A stretch of 64,000 nucleotides of DNA, taken from NCBI RefSeq assembly GCF_019393635.1, contig NC_057864.1, positions 478,816,117 through 478,880,116 of the forward strand, in the 5' to 3' direction. The notes below the pieces were generated by a model, which was not told the origin of the DNA, made no database searches, and saw nothing but the letters and a program-made list of their open reading frames with translations. How positions within the stretch are numbered: position 1 is the stretch's first letter; every line of letters starts with the position of its first letter. A program made the translations under genes and the position numbers. This DNA comes from Dromiciops gliroides. Lineage: Eukaryota; Chordata; Mammalia; Microbiotheria; Microbiotheriidae. Below are positions 45,138 to 55,964 of this stretch, piece after piece.

Positions 45138-45634
45138 ATGCATGACCTTCAGTAAAGTCTCTTAATTTTTCAGGGCCTCAGTTTCCCTGAGCTGCAGTGG
45201 GCTAAGCCAATTGGGGGTCTGAACTAAAGTTTGGCATAAATAATGATCATTTGTTTCACTTGGCTCCAGAAGGCAGAACAAGGAACCATGATTGGAAATT
45301 ATGGAAAGGCTGATTTTGGCGCAATATGAGGGAAAACTCCCCAGCAATGATGTCTGGGCAAGAGTGAAATGGTGGCCCCTCCCTCAAGGTCTTCAAGTAG
45401 AATGTGGGTGTGTTGCAGAAGGAATTGTGGTGTCATAGACACTAGACAGATGGACAGCCAGTGAGGCCCCCTTCAACTCGCAGACTCACAGAGTCGGTGG
45501 CGCCTTTCCTGTTCCCCCAACTGCTACAGCCCTCTCTCCCAGAGTACGTGGTGTTTTATTGCTGTTTATGCTTTCAGTTTATGTTGTATATGTTGTATAT
45601 GTTGTAGGGGAAGCTGGGTGGTTAGATCAAGGGC

Positions 45635-46320
45635 CCCGAAGTCAAGTAATACCTGACATTCTAACCCTATCTCTGACACTTACTGATTTCGTGAGCCCAG
45701 GCAAATCACTGTGTTAGCCTCAGTTTCCCTATCTGTACAATAAGAATGCTAACAGCACTTATTATTAATGACCAATAACTGTTGACTAATAATAATCGAT
45801 ATCAATCGTGAATATGATTCACATTAATAATAATTAATGTTATTAACACCTAATAATAGCTTGGGGTTTTGTGAGAGTCAGCTGAGTCAACGTAGACAAA
45901 GCCCTTTGCAAACCTTGCATTGCTATAGAATGCCAGCTATTGTTACTACTATTTGAACTTGTTTTCTCTCCCATCAGAATGCAAATTCTTTGAGAGATGG
46001 GATCCTTTTGTTCCTGAGAGTAATAAGAGCCAGCCCAGCACAGTGCCCTGAACATAATGGAAACTTAAGAAATATTTGCTGATCACTTCTGTGACAATCC
46101 CCTCTGATCCTCAAAAGAAATGAAATGACCCCTTACCTTGGACTCTTCTAAGGGATTATCTCCACTTTCTCCTGTATTTCTCCCCTCTGTCCAAAGCCCC
46201 TTCCTTATGTGTTGTCTCCCTTACTGGACTGTGAGCTCTTGGAGCACAGGGACTCCTCTTTTGCCTCTCTTTGTAGACTGAGTGCTTGGCACATAGTAGG
46301 TGCATGTTGACTTGACTAGA
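45635..46320 (+). repeat. MIR-type SINE followed by two L2-type ends
   Basis: 45635-45935 contains MIR pieces (GCCTCAGTTTCCCTATCTG, AAGCCCTTTGCAAACC). 45960-46085 (GAATGCAAATTCTTTGAGAG) and 46215-46320 (GACTGTGAGCTCTTGGAGC, TTGGCACATAGTAGGTGC) are L2 ends. Confidence 0.65.
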
Positions 46321-46464
46321 TAAGGGGACGTACATCCTGTTATTCCAGGTTTTATCTGGACTTGGATTTCGTCTCTTTTAACCCAAATCAACAAATCTTT
46401 GCGAGAGGAGGCAGCTTCTTATCTCTCAGTGATGGCAGAGACTGTGTCATTTCTGCCCATATTT

Positions 46465-46749
46465 TGCCTATAAAATCAACAAGCATTTATCAGAATCTCA
46501 CTACGTGCCAGGCCCTGGGCTAGGTGGGGAGATAAGTGGGGGGGGGGGCGGGGAGCGGGAAGCCAAGAAAGAAAGGCAGTGCAGGAAAGTGGAGATAGTT
46601 CTGCTTTGGAAGTCAGAGGACCTGAATTCACTGTGATTGCTGGTGTTACCTTGGAAAAGTCATTTAACCTCACCTTTCTCATCTGCAAAATGATGTTTTC
46701 TGCACTCCCTCCCAACAGTTCCTGCCTTCAAGGTGTATAGGGGAGACTG

Positions 46750-46782
<33 letters not shown>
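46465..46782. repeat. L2 end (minus), G run, MIR (plus) and (CA)n
   Basis: 46465-46530 ACAAGCATTTATCAGAATCTC is a reversed L2 end. A G-rich run lies near 46541-46556. 46580-46700 is a MIR (GGAAGTCAGAGGACCTG, CCTTTCTCATCTGC). 46750-46782 is (CA)n. Confidence 0.6.
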
Positions 46783-46785
<3 letters not shown>

Positions 46786-46949
46786 CAGATATGAGGTTAT
46801 TTGTGGGGGAGGTGGTAACAGCTTGGGGGTGGGGGTAGGCAGGGGATCGGAAACAAGCTTCATGCTGATGGAGGTATTTAGGCTGAGCTTCGAAGGTGAA
46901 TCAGAAAGACTTCCTGGAAGAGATGGGTCTTGAGCTGGATCCTGACAGG

Positions 46950-47320
46950 GATGACATAGTCACACACAGTCACATGTCTCTTGGATATGCAGAATGTTTC
47001 CATGACCACCAGGAAAAGCCCCTCTAAGCCCCCATTCACCGCCCTGAGCCAGAGGCCACCAGGACCGAGGCACTGGCTTATCTTCCGGCCTGAATCTCGA
47101 TCAAATCAAATCTTCCGTGAGGCGGCATCAAAAGAAAACTCTGGCCCACAATGCGAGCTGCTCTTCCCCAAGCTTCATGGGCCTTCCTGCTCCTCCCATG
47201 GGACAGTTAAGCTCCCACATTCCTGGGGACGTGGTCAGACCCTAATCTGAGTTATGTTATCCCTGGCACAGGATCTGACCAAGCGGCCCCCAAACAGCCT
47301 TCGTGGCCAGAGACAGTCAG
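46950..47320. other. Unique GC-moderate block, no repeat
   Basis: An 89-codon plus frame (46981-47250) exists but has no recognisable motif and no splice context. TCGATCAAATCAAATC and GCACAGGATCTGACC are among non-repetitive segments. It may be a conserved noncoding block; not shown. Confidence 0.3.
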
Positions 47321-47324
47321 GGAT

Positions 47325-47645
47325 CACAGAGCTGGAGCTAAAAGGGACTTTGGAGGTCAGTGGATCCAGCCCCCTCATCTTACAAATGAGGAAATAGAGA
47401 CCCAGGATGGTGAGCTAACTGGCTCAGGGTCATACAGGCAGTAGGTGGTGGGACTGGGATTCGAACTCAGGTCCTTTAACTCACGCCACACTTTCCTTTG
47501 CACTCACCCAGGCTTAATTTTCAGGTGCACAAACTGGGAGTCAGAGAGAAATGACTTGTCCAGGCTGGTCAGGATTTGAACCCAGGACCACTGCCTTCAA
47601 TTCAGTGCTCTTTCTACTACCTCACAGGATTCTTGAGAGGGTCAG
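47325..47645 (-). repeat. Two MIR-type copies
   Basis: 47325-47490 (CATCTTACAAATGAGGAAATAG, GATTCGAACTCAGGTCC) and 47520-47645 (TGACTTGTCCAGG, GATTTGAACCCAGGACC). Confidence 0.65.
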
Positions 47646-47774
47646 ATGGGCTCCAATGCATGTAAAGGGCTTTGTACATCTAGAAGGGCTGTGATACTGG
47701 ACAATGGTCCCTGCATCTGCCTGTCCCTTGCGTCTCCCTCCTGATTCTTTAGGAAACTGAGGGACCTTCATCAG

Positions 47775-48020
47775 AATCTAAGCCCTCTGAGGGCAAGAAC
47801 CATGCTTACCTGTCTTTTAGGTCTCCAGTACCTAGAACAGGACATGGCACACAATAGGCTCACAGTCTCATGGATCTAGGGATGCAGGAGTCTTCAGTCA
47901 ATCAGTCAGTCAGTCAACAAGCATTTATTAAGTGTGTGCCATGGTCTGTGCCAAATACTAGGAATACTAAGAAAGGCAAAAAGCTACCCCTGCTGTCAAG
48001 GACCTCACAGTCTAAGTTCA
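47775..48020. repeat. L2 end (plus) then L2 end (minus)
   Basis: 47775-47860 (TAAGCCCTCTGAGGGCAAG, GGACATGGCACACAATAGGC). 47890-48020 (AACAAGCATTTATTAAGTG, TGTCAAGGACCTCACAGTC). Confidence 0.65.
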
Positions 48021-48029
48021 TTTACTTTA

Positions 48030-48181
48030 TTTTATTTTATTTTTTTGTGGGGCAATGAGGGTTAAGTGACTTGTCCAGGGTCACACAGCTAGCAAGTGTC
48101 AAGTGTCTGAGGTCAGATTTGAACTCAGGTCTTCCTGAATCCAGGGCCAGTGGTCTATCCACTGCGCCACCTAGCGGCCCC
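48030..48181 (-). mobile_element. Short-form SINE
   Basis: TTTTA-rich tail, GTGGGGCAATGAGGG to GCGCCACCTAGCGGCCCC. TTCATTTACTTTA (48017-48029) and TTCATTTAGTTTA (48182-48194) match at 12 of 13. It is inserted just beside an L2 end. Confidence 0.92.
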
Positions 48182-48374
48182 TTCATTTAGTTTAGAAACA
48201 AACCCAGGGAAATAAAATGACTACTCCTGAGAGTTCAAGTCCATGGTGGTTCTGAGGGATTTAAGGAAATCATGCAATGTCAGCTTGGCATCTCTGTGGG
48301 AGGCATTTCTAGGGCATGGACACCATTTCTTAGCTTGGCATGGGTAGCACCTGCCAGAAGGGAGGCTGTCTGAA

Positions 48375-48742
48375 GCAATCAATCAGCAAGTGCCCACTCT
48401 GTGCCAGGCATGGCGACGGGCACTGGGGTCCCTGCCTTCAAAGAGCTCACACTCTATTTGAGGGTTCTATTGAAGTGATAGTTCTGTTGTTCAGTCGTTT
48501 ATCAGGCATGCCTGAATCTTCATGGCCCCATTTTGGGTTTTCTCCGCAAAAATACTGGAGTGGTTTGAAATTTCCTTCTCCAGCTCATTTGACAGATGAG
48601 GAAATTGAGGCAAACAGGGTTGAGTGACTTGCCCAGGGTCACACAACGAGAAAGAGTCTGAGTCTGGATTTGAACTCAGGAACCTGAGTCTTCCTGACTC
48701 CAGGCCTAGCGCTTTGTGCACTATGGTGCCACCTAGCTGCTC
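48375..48742 (-). mobile_element. L2 end (48375-48470) and long-form SINE (48485-48742)
   Basis: GTGCCCACTCTGTGCCAGGC is reversed L2. GTTCAGTCGTTTATCAGG, CCATTTTGGGTTTTCTCC, ATTTCCTTCTCCAGCTC, GGTGCCACCTAGCTGC run tail to head of a long-form SINE. Confidence 0.85.
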
Positions 48743-48744
48743 AC

Positions 48745-49740
48745 AGAAATTAATATACATAAAATAAATACAAGATGAATTTGGAGGGAGGGATCCTAGG
48801 AGTTGGGAGAGGTGGTTGGGAAAGAAGAAAGGGTCTTAACCCGGGGTGGCCATGAACTCAGGACTTTGGGTATTTTGATAACAGTATTTGGCATCTTTTG
48901 TAATATTTTATTTTATACACCTAAAAACCATTCTCAGAGGGGGCCACCAGTCTTCATTAGACTGATAAAGGGGACCCTAACATGCAAAAACGGTAAGAAC
49001 CCTTGGTGTAGAAAGTAGCAGCCAGGCAGACTTTGGAAGAAAACATTTTTGAAGAGGCAGAAGTGAGGAAGGCATGGGGTGAGACCGGTCCCAAATTATG
49101 GAAGTGGGAAATGAAGAGCAAATATGAAGGACAGCAGGAAGGTCAGGTGGTATTGCCTTCTTCCCCTCCTTTTATTCAGCTGACTGGTATTTACTGAATA
49201 CTGGCAAATCCTAGGTGAGTGGCAGGGCAGGAGCCAAGGGAAATTTCAAATGTAGCCCCTGTGAAGTCCAAGACTTTGTGGTCTGGTAGAACTGATCTTC
49301 AGGAGTTTGCCCTGGATGGTAGAGTTCATCTCTTGAGTTTCTTTCCTTTTTATGATAAAGGCACAGCGTGTCCACCACGAGCCAGAGGCCCTTGTGCCTG
49401 TTGCCCCTTGTCCGCCATGCCTCTCTGAGTGCCCGGTTTGTTCTCTCTGAGAGGGGGCATGTGTCAAGGGCAGCCCTAGCCCAATGTTCATCTATCTCCA
49501 GCTTTGTTGCTGGGCAGATCCCAAGTCCTGCGCTGATGAGATGCCAGAGATTCTCCTGGGCTCTGGTTACCACACTTTTGCCACCTTACATCTATTGTCT
49601 AAACTTGGAACGGGCATATTTGCCCTCATTGTCAGCGACGCTATAAAAGAGACAATTGCCACTCGATGTGCTATCTTGCAGGTTGGCACGACAGAGGTGG
49701 CAGAAAGAACAGCTTTATGGTAGGTAGGGTGTGATGATTT
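48745..49740. other. Unique noncoding region
   Basis: No SINE or LINE is recognised for about 1 kb. Overlapping short frames on both strands (up to 120 codons, 49211-49573 minus) have no known domain. GACGCTATAAAAGAGAC (about 49637) looks TATA-like, but no exon or start region follows. Confidence 0.4.
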
Positions 49741-49989
49741 TTCTCTTTTCTTTATTTCACCCCTTTCTTTTTTTCTCTCCCTTTAGCCCCAATGTTCTTG
49801 TGTCTCCTCCCCACTTTGCTTCCCAGTCTCTCTCCCATCTTCTCTGTTTGGCTCATCCTGATGGGAGGAAGCTTGAAGCAGCAGGAGCTTAGCTACAGAC
49901 CTTCTCTGTTCTAACCTGAGGTCATGCCCAGAGGGAGCTGACGGTCTGCCCACGGGCAATAAGGGGCCCTGAGTGCCTCCCTCAGCCCT

Positions 49990-50560
49990 GCTTCTCACAG
50001 TGGCTTGCCTCTACCATACCCCCACTTTGATCTTGTCTTCCCAACCTTGACCACACATCCCCTGCCCTACCCTTGTCTTCCCTCAGCCCCAGTTTTACTG
50101 AAAACCCCCTTAAAATTCTAATCTGGCCTTGGTTCCAACCTGGACCTTGTCCCAACAACACAGATCCCATCCCACCAGTCCTAGACTTATTTCCCCCAAA
50201 GCTGATCTTATTTTACTAGTTCTGTTCTCATTCTTACCCCTGGCCTCAGTCCTTAAAGCATCCTTCCCACCCCCACCCCCAACCTGAACTTTTCTTTCCA
50301 TTCTGACCTCCCCCACCGGACTGGCCTCATTCCTTTGGCCCTCCCCTCCCCTCAAACCAGACCTCGTCATCCCAGCCCCTACCATAACTTCATCTTCAAT
50401 CATCATCTCATCCCGCTCCTCCAGCCTCCAAACCCAACCCTGATATGACCTCTGAACCCTGCATCCCCTCTAGCCCTGACCTTAAAGCCCAATTCCAGCT
50501 GTGTCCTCAGCCCCCAGACTGCCGTCACCCAAGTTATGCCCACACCCCACCCATCTGAAG
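49990..50560 (+). repeat. Pyrimidine-rich degenerate tandem-like sequence
   Basis: The plus strand is strongly C/T-biased and G-poor over about 570 bases. Variants of a loosely repeating phrase recur: CAACCTTGACC, CAACCTGGACCTTG, AGCTGATCTTA, CAACCTGAAC, CATTCTGACC, CAACCCTGATATGACC, AGCCCTGACCTT. It looks like an eroded minisatellite of about 20-30 bp period. No coding content. Confidence 0.55.
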
Positions 50561-50869
50561 CTTAGCTCCCACTTTATCATCCCTCAGCAATAACAATTTG
50601 CTGACTTTGATTTGATTTAATAATAATTTTTTTCTAGGTTTATGGGGAGATGAGAAGGCTGGTGGTTGGGAAAGGAAGGGGGGTGAAGGAGGAACAAAGA
50701 AGGGAAGAGGGAGAAGAAGAGAGAGGGAGGCAGGAAGAGTTTGCATTTGCTCAGAACTGGGGCATGGAATGAAGAACTCTGGATGCAGAAGCTCTGTACT
50801 GGTCTCTCCCCCACCCTTCCCTTCTCCTTGCTTCCCTCTAAAGGCAGTGGGGCACCATGGGAAAGAATA

Positions 50870-51000
50870 GAGGATTTCAGAGTTAGAGGGCCTGCCTCTT
50901 CTTCTTACTACCCGAGTGACCTTGGGCAAGTCACTTCACTCTCCAGGCCTCAATTTTCTCATCTGTAAAACAAAGGGATTGAACTTGGACTGGAAACTGA
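50870..51000 (+). repeat. MIR-type SINE
   Basis: CCCGAGTGACCTTGGGCAAG, GCCTCAATTTTCTCATCTG. Confidence 0.65.
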
Positions 51001-51319
51001 TTCTTCCTGGTAGCCTCCCAGGGTCCTGTTCTCACAACTGCATTATCATGATGCTGAAATTCTTCCAGGTGTGGAGCTTAGTCTGGGGCCCAGGCAGAGC
51101 CAAGCTGTGGGATCCAAAGAGGCTGTTTTCAATCTTCTTTTTCCTGAGTAACCCCCAGACCTGCAGCTGCCCAGAATCCTCGCTAGCAGGGAGAAAAGGG
51201 TGCGATGCCTTATTCACAGAGAAGGGCTCCTCTGTGATTCTGACGGGGATCCTTGATCTCAAAGCACTGAGAGAGGTGGCACTGGACCCAGAGAGATGAG
51301 GTGCTAATAGCTGGGAGAT

Positions 51320-51620
51320 CTTAACCCCAGAGCTGGAAGGGACCCTCTGAGGCCTATGCTTCTAATGCCCTCATTTTACAGATGAGGAAACTGAGGCACA
51401 GGGATGGGAAGTGATTTGCTGAAGGTCACAGCAGGAAGAAACGATTTCTAAGCTCACTTTCAGCTCTAGGGCTGGGATCCTTTGGAGCGTAGGGGAGAAC
51501 TAGTGCTGGATTTGAGTTAGAATACTGGCTCCGTTACTCATGACCTGTGTGTGACCAGGGGCTGGTCATTAAGTCTTCTTGGTCCTTGGGTCCAGTTTCT
51601 GCAAAATAAGAGGATTGAAT
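51320..51620. repeat. MIR-type copies, minus then plus
   Basis: 51320-51480 (CATTTTACAGATGAGGAAACTG). 51495-51620 (GTGTGTGACCAGGGGCTGG). Confidence 0.6.
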
Positions 51621-51637
51621 TAAGAATATAAGGCTGG

Positions 51638-51790
51638 GGACAGCTAGGTGGTGCAGTGGATAAAGCACTGGCCCTGGATTCAGGAGGACCTTAGTTCAAA
51701 TCCGACCTCAGACACTTTGACACTTACTAGCTGTGTGACCCTGGGCAAGTCACTTAACCCTCATTGCCCTGCAAAAAAAAAAAAAAAAAA
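51638..51790 (+). mobile_element. Short-form SINE, perfect 16-bp target-site duplication
   Basis: GGACAGCTAGGTGGTGCAG head to a 20+ A tail. AAGAATATAAGGCTGG is exact at 51622-51637 and 51791-51806. Confidence 0.93.
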
Positions 51791-51879
51791 AAGAATATAA
51801 GGCTGGAGGAGCCCAACATTCTTCTTTTACATTTGAGGAAACAGAGGCCCACAGAGTGGACCTTTGACCATGAGGGGCC

Positions 51880-52110
51880 TTATTCCAGGTAGTGATGACA
51901 AGAGCTGATGCTTATCTAACACCTTATAAAGTGCTTTACACAAGTCCTCTTGTCTGATCCTTACAACAGCTCTGGGAGGTAGGCGCTGTTATCTTGTTTT
52001 ACAGACGAGGAAATTGGGGCTGAGTAAGCTTAAGTGACTTGTCCAGGATCACATAGCTGGCAAGAGTCTAAGGTAGGACTTCCTGATTCCCCATCCAGTG
52101 CTACCTGGCT
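51880..52110 (-). repeat. MIR/Ther-type SINE, near full length
   Basis: TTATAAAGTGCTTTACAC, CTCTGGGAGGTAGGCGC, TTTTACAGACGAGG, AAGTGACTTGTCCAGG, CAGTGCTACCTGG. Confidence 0.75.
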
Positions 52111-52539
52111 CAGAGGCAGGTTCCAGTCTCGGTGCTTTGCCCACTGTCCAACACTGCCCTCACACACTAAAATTATTTCTATCTCTAGAAGCTAGGACTT
52201 GCAGGCTCCCAAACAGCTGGTACAGACAGCTTGCTATGTGGGTGGCTGGCTCTTCTGCCTTATTGATGAGACGCCGAATTCCCCTACCCAGTAAAGGGGT
52301 ACTACGGCCTTGGGAGAGCAAAGGTTTTTGCTCCTGGACCTTGGTCCTTGATTGTTGGTCAGTCATCAGGAACTCAGGGGAGAGAGGTCCTGATGCCACT
52401 GGGGGCCAGGCCCTTACATTTTTGGGCCCTTTCTCTGCAGAGGAGAAAGGAGAAAGATCTGAGACTAAAGGGAAGGAGGGGGAGCAGGGGCAAGGGAAGA
52501 GGGGGGCTGGAGGGAAGAGAGCGCAGTCTATCTTTCCAT

Positions 52540-52790
52540 AAGGAAGTGATCATTTTTTATTAATCAGAGGGAAATGTATATGTAATTATGTTAGATGAAC
52601 TCTGTGGGGAGGGCTTTTTTTTCTTTATGATGTCTTAAGGGATTTATAAATATTACAGAGGTTTTATAGCATCATAATATTTCAGCTGTTCAGTAAAGCT
52701 TCTTTCAAAGGATTAGTGCAGACAAAGAACCATAGTAAAAATAATTACAAGTCAGCAGAGTGCTTCTAGGCTTTGACAAACAGTCTTGCA
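52540..52790. promoter_or_regulatory. Candidate conserved noncoding element
   Basis: AT-rich, repeat-free: TTTTTTATTAATCAGAGG, ATGTAATTATGTTAG, GGATTTATAAATATTAC, CATCATAATATTTCAGC, AAAATAATTACAAGTC. It is flanked by GC-richer DNA (52100-52530 and 52800-53100). No coding frame. Confidence 0.35.
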
Positions 52791-52799
52791 AGAGAGGGT

Positions 52800-53105
52800 G
52801 AGATGGACCGGTTCAGGGAGAGCATTTTGGGAATGAGGGGGGAGACCACACAGAGCCTCTGGAATGAAATTCCAAGGGCCAGAGGACCCAGTGAGCAAAT
52901 TCCACTGCACGCAGGGCCTCCCGTTTGCCTTGGGGGTCGGAGTCTGTCTTTGGGGAGAGGGAGTGTCCCCAAGACAGAAGAGCAGGCTGGACTCGGGTGT
53001 CTGCTGCCTGGGCTTAGGAGGGGCGCGTCAGCCTCGCTGGAGTTCTGGTCTGGAGTTTGGCTCATTCCCTCCTACCTTGTTTGCGAGAACAAGAAAACAG
53101 TGTAA
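52800..53105. other. Unique GC-rich block
   Basis: No repeat seen. Overlapping frames of 88-110 codons on both strands have no recognisable product. Several CpGs occur near 53020-53035 but not enough for a CpG island. Confidence 0.35.
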
Positions 53106-53124
53106 TTTATCTTGCCTCCATCCA

Positions 53125-53510
53125 AAATAAGACTAAGAGAGCATAGCTCTAGACTTGGAAGGGACTTGGGAGGCCATCTAGTCTAGCTCTCTCATTTTAC
53201 AGATGGGGAAACCGAGGCCCAGGAAGGTGAAGGGACTCTAGATCAAGTTTTCTAAAGTGCTTTGTAACCTCTGAAGTTATCTGGAATATGCCATCTGATC
53301 TAAGGGCAGACCCTGACTCTCCCGAGGAGGGCATGAGCAGGAGCCTCACTCTTGAGGAGGGGGCCCCTGCTTCTACTTCTTGTACAAATGAGGACAGTCT
53401 GACCCAGGTGGGTGAAGTGACTTGTCCACAGCCATGCTAAGCCTCAGAAGTGGGATTTGAACCCAGTTTTCTGGCTTCAGTGCTCTTTTTGCCATCCCGA
53501 CCTGCCTCAC
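53125..53510 (-). repeat. Two MIR-type copies
   Basis: 53125-53245 (CATCTAGTCTAGC, TCATTTTACAGATGGGGAAACC). 53370-53510 (AAGTGACTTGTCCAC, GGGATTTGAACCCAG, CAGTGCTC). Confidence 0.65.
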
Positions 53511-53869
53511 AGGGAAGGGACCTTTGGAGGGACGTGCTCCGATTCAGGCTGTAGCTGAAAGGGGAACAGTGTATTAGGCTGATTGTGCTTTTAAGGGAAA
53601 TGGGTTGGATATTTCTTGTGTGAGAAGTGTGATTTGCGTGTGTGTGTGTTGAGGTAGATTGTGTTGTGTATTTGAAAAACTGTAAGCCAAATACAAGCAA
53701 ATCTGTATTTACTTAGCCCCTACTGTATGCACAGGGCTGTAGACACTTGGGATGAGGTAGGGGTGGTTGGGGAGAGAAAACACAAGATGTGTGTGGGAGT
53801 GGCTGTGGTTGACTGGTTCCAGGTGGAGAAGGCAGGACTGGGAGTGTATAAAAGGGAAATTTATGTCAG

Positions 53870-54015
53870 GACTGGTGTGTGTGTGTGTGTGTGTGTGTGG
53901 GGTGTATGTGTATGTATGGGGAGTGTGTGTGTGTATGTATGTGGGGGTTTTATGTGTGTGTGGAATGTATATGTGTTCTTGTGTGTATGAGTGGTGTGTG
54001 TGTTTCTATGTAGTG
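53870..54015 (+). repeat. (GT)n-rich interrupted array
   Basis: TGTGTG runs broken by GGGG and TATG over about 145 bases. A smaller one lies at 53636-53650. Confidence 0.9.
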
Positions 54016-54027
54016 AAGGAGACAGAG

Positions 54028-54144
54028 ATGGAAGGACAGGAGGGACAGAATGAGAAGAGTAACAGGGAAATTCAGCTTGGAAAACAAAGAAAAGGAGAGA
54101 AAAGCAGATTTAGAAAAGTCACAAGGGGAAGAAAAAAAAGGAGG

Positions 54145-54220
<76 letters not shown>

Positions 54221-54250
54221 AGGGAGACAGGGAGGGAGGGGCAGGAAGGC
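54028..54250 (+). repeat. Purine tract with (GA)n core
   Basis: A and G dominate for over 200 bases, with an unbroken GA run at about 54150-54216. Frames reading REREREREs or SLSLSL are low complexity. A mirror-symmetric GA run of this size can form triplex DNA. Confidence 0.93.
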
Positions 54251-54339
54251 AGCCTGGTGGCTGGAGAAGAGCCACTCCAGGGAGCTGCAGGATGTAACTG
54301 GTCCTCTCTGCTGGGCAGAGGACCGAGGAGAGGCTGAGG

Positions 54340-54600
54340 GAGAAAGCCCCAGAACAGAATTACAGCCAATGCTAATTGTATTTAAATCGAAGGTTTGAAA
54401 TGCAAATTGGGTCCTTGGGGAAGGCCCCTGGGCCAGCCCCTCCTGGGTCCTCCCCATCTGGCCTTCACCTGCCCCAGGAGGGCCTGACAGCCAAGAGCAG
54501 CGGGACCCTTCCCCCTGCCGGGGGCATCTCATCCATTTCATAATGAATGAAGCCAAGGGAGATGAAGGCCCCCACCCCTCATGGGGAGCTGACCCTGAGG
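54340..54600. promoter_or_regulatory. Candidate conserved noncoding element with octamer site
   Basis: Repeat-free. Contains GCCAATGCTAATTGTATTT, the exact octamer ATGCAAAT (54400-54407), and TCCATTTCATAATGAATGAAG. The octamer is a known POU-factor site; use here is inference. Confidence 0.35.
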
Positions 54601-54639
54601 CCCACTAGATTCTGGCCCCATCTGTCAAACCTCATTTCT

Positions 54640-55060
54640 CATTGCTCACCTATGCCAGGCCAGTAAAGTCCTTGCAAATTCCTCACTGCCACATCTTTGC
54701 CCATGTTGTTCCCTCCGTCTGGGATGACCTCTTTCACACCTGCTTTGTGCAATCTTATCCATTTGATCCTCACATCAGCTGCATATTACTTGTACTTGTA
54801 GTATTATCCCCACTTTCAAGATGAAGAAATTGAGGCTTGGAAAGGCAAATGACTTGCCCAAGGACATACAACTGTTAAGTAGTAGAGCTGGGATCTGAAC
54901 CCAGGTCTTCTTGACTCCAGATCCGCTGTGGTCTTTCCATTACCCTACAGCTATTCCTGAATTCTGGATTTGACCCACCCTTCAAGGCCCAGGTCCTAGG
55001 CTACCTCCTCTAGTAAGCAGCTGAAGGGCCTTCTTTCCCTCAGTAATAATTGCTCACTCC
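54640..55060 (+). mobile_element. L2 LINE fragment with an inserted MIR
   Basis: 54640-54757 (TTGCAAATTCCTCACTGCC, TTGTTCCCTCCGTCTGGGATG) and 54965-55060 (CACCCTTCAAGGCCCAGG, TACCTCCTCTAGTAAGCAG) are consecutive L2 segments. 54758-54960 is a minus-strand MIR (CCCCACTTTCAAGATGAAG, GACTTGCCCAAGGAC). Confidence 0.65.
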
Positions 55061-55194
55061 TAGGCATGACTGGCCAATAGTTCAGGTGAAAAAGTCCTGG
55101 GGATTTTGGGTGTGTGTGTGTGTGAGATTCATGTGAGTAGTAGTGAGATCTAGCAGTCAAACTAGCTAAATCAACTGCAGAAGTACATGAATAG

Positions 55195-55437
55195 GTTCAG
55201 TCATTTTCAGTCATGTTTGAGTCTTGGTGACCCCATTTGGGGTTTTCTTGGCAGAGATACTAGAATAGTTTATTTTCTTCTTCAGCTCATTTTATAGAAA
55301 AGGAAACTGAGGCAAACAGGGTGAAGTGACTTGCCCAGGGTCACACAGCCAGCAACTGTTTGAGGTTGGATTTGAACTCGGGTCTTCCTGGTTCTAGAGG
55401 TCTATTGCTCTATGCCCTATGGCACCACCTAGCCACC
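55195..55437 (-). mobile_element. Marsupial long-form SINE
   Basis: GACCCCATTTGGGGTTTTCTTGG, AGTGACTTGCCCAGGGTC, ATGGCACCACCTAGCCACCCC. Confidence 0.9.
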
Positions 55438-55594
55438 CCACTTTAATAGGAGAATGCATTAAGACTAATAGGAATTATTGTTAATCTCTTATTCTCTTAA
55501 TAAGTGAAACATGTTGTCGGGACTATTTAAAGCAAGCATCCCCTCCTTCCTTCATCTCTCTTCCCTCCTCTGCTCTTCTTTCTTTTCTACTTTT

Positions 55595-55930
55595 TGGTTA
55601 AATCTTCAATTATTTATTTTAAACATGAACATTTCACTTCACAAAGAACCGAAAAGAGAGGATTGTAGATGAAACCGTGAATCTATTACATACGACTTGT
55701 TTTTTCCATAAAGTATTTATTAAATTTAACACAACTGCACCAGCAATGCTTGGCTCTGTCCCCTTCTAAACTTCCTTCTCCTCACTGAGGCACATTTAAA
55801 AGATATTGTATTGATGCTTTGTTCTTTTCTTTTTTTCATCATTCCCCACTTTCTTCCAACCTTCCATGGTTGTTATTTATTAGGAGAGACAGTTAGAACC
55901 TTGTGCTGTTTCCCTCCTCAAAAAATCTTT
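55595..55930 (-). mobile_element. Probable old L1-type 3' region
   Basis: TTTATTTTAAACATGAACATTTC, CATAAAGTATTTATTAAATTT and TATTGTATTGATGCTTTG suggest an AT-rich reversed LINE 3' UTR. No protein signature remains, so the family is uncertain. Confidence 0.35.
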
Positions 55931-55964
55931 AAAATATAAACTTCCTCTAATATAGTAACTGGAG

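Noticed and set aside
49630..49660. TATA-box promoter at GCTATAAAAGAG
   Set aside because: No downstream exon, CpG island or initiator context; a single TATA-like match is expected by chance.
52098..52541. 147-codon plus-strand frame
   Set aside because: Starts in a MIR, ends in a G-rich simple sequence, no domain or splice signals.
54119..54556. Frames with long Ser-Leu or Arg-Glu runs
   Set aside because: Translation of the (GA)n tract.
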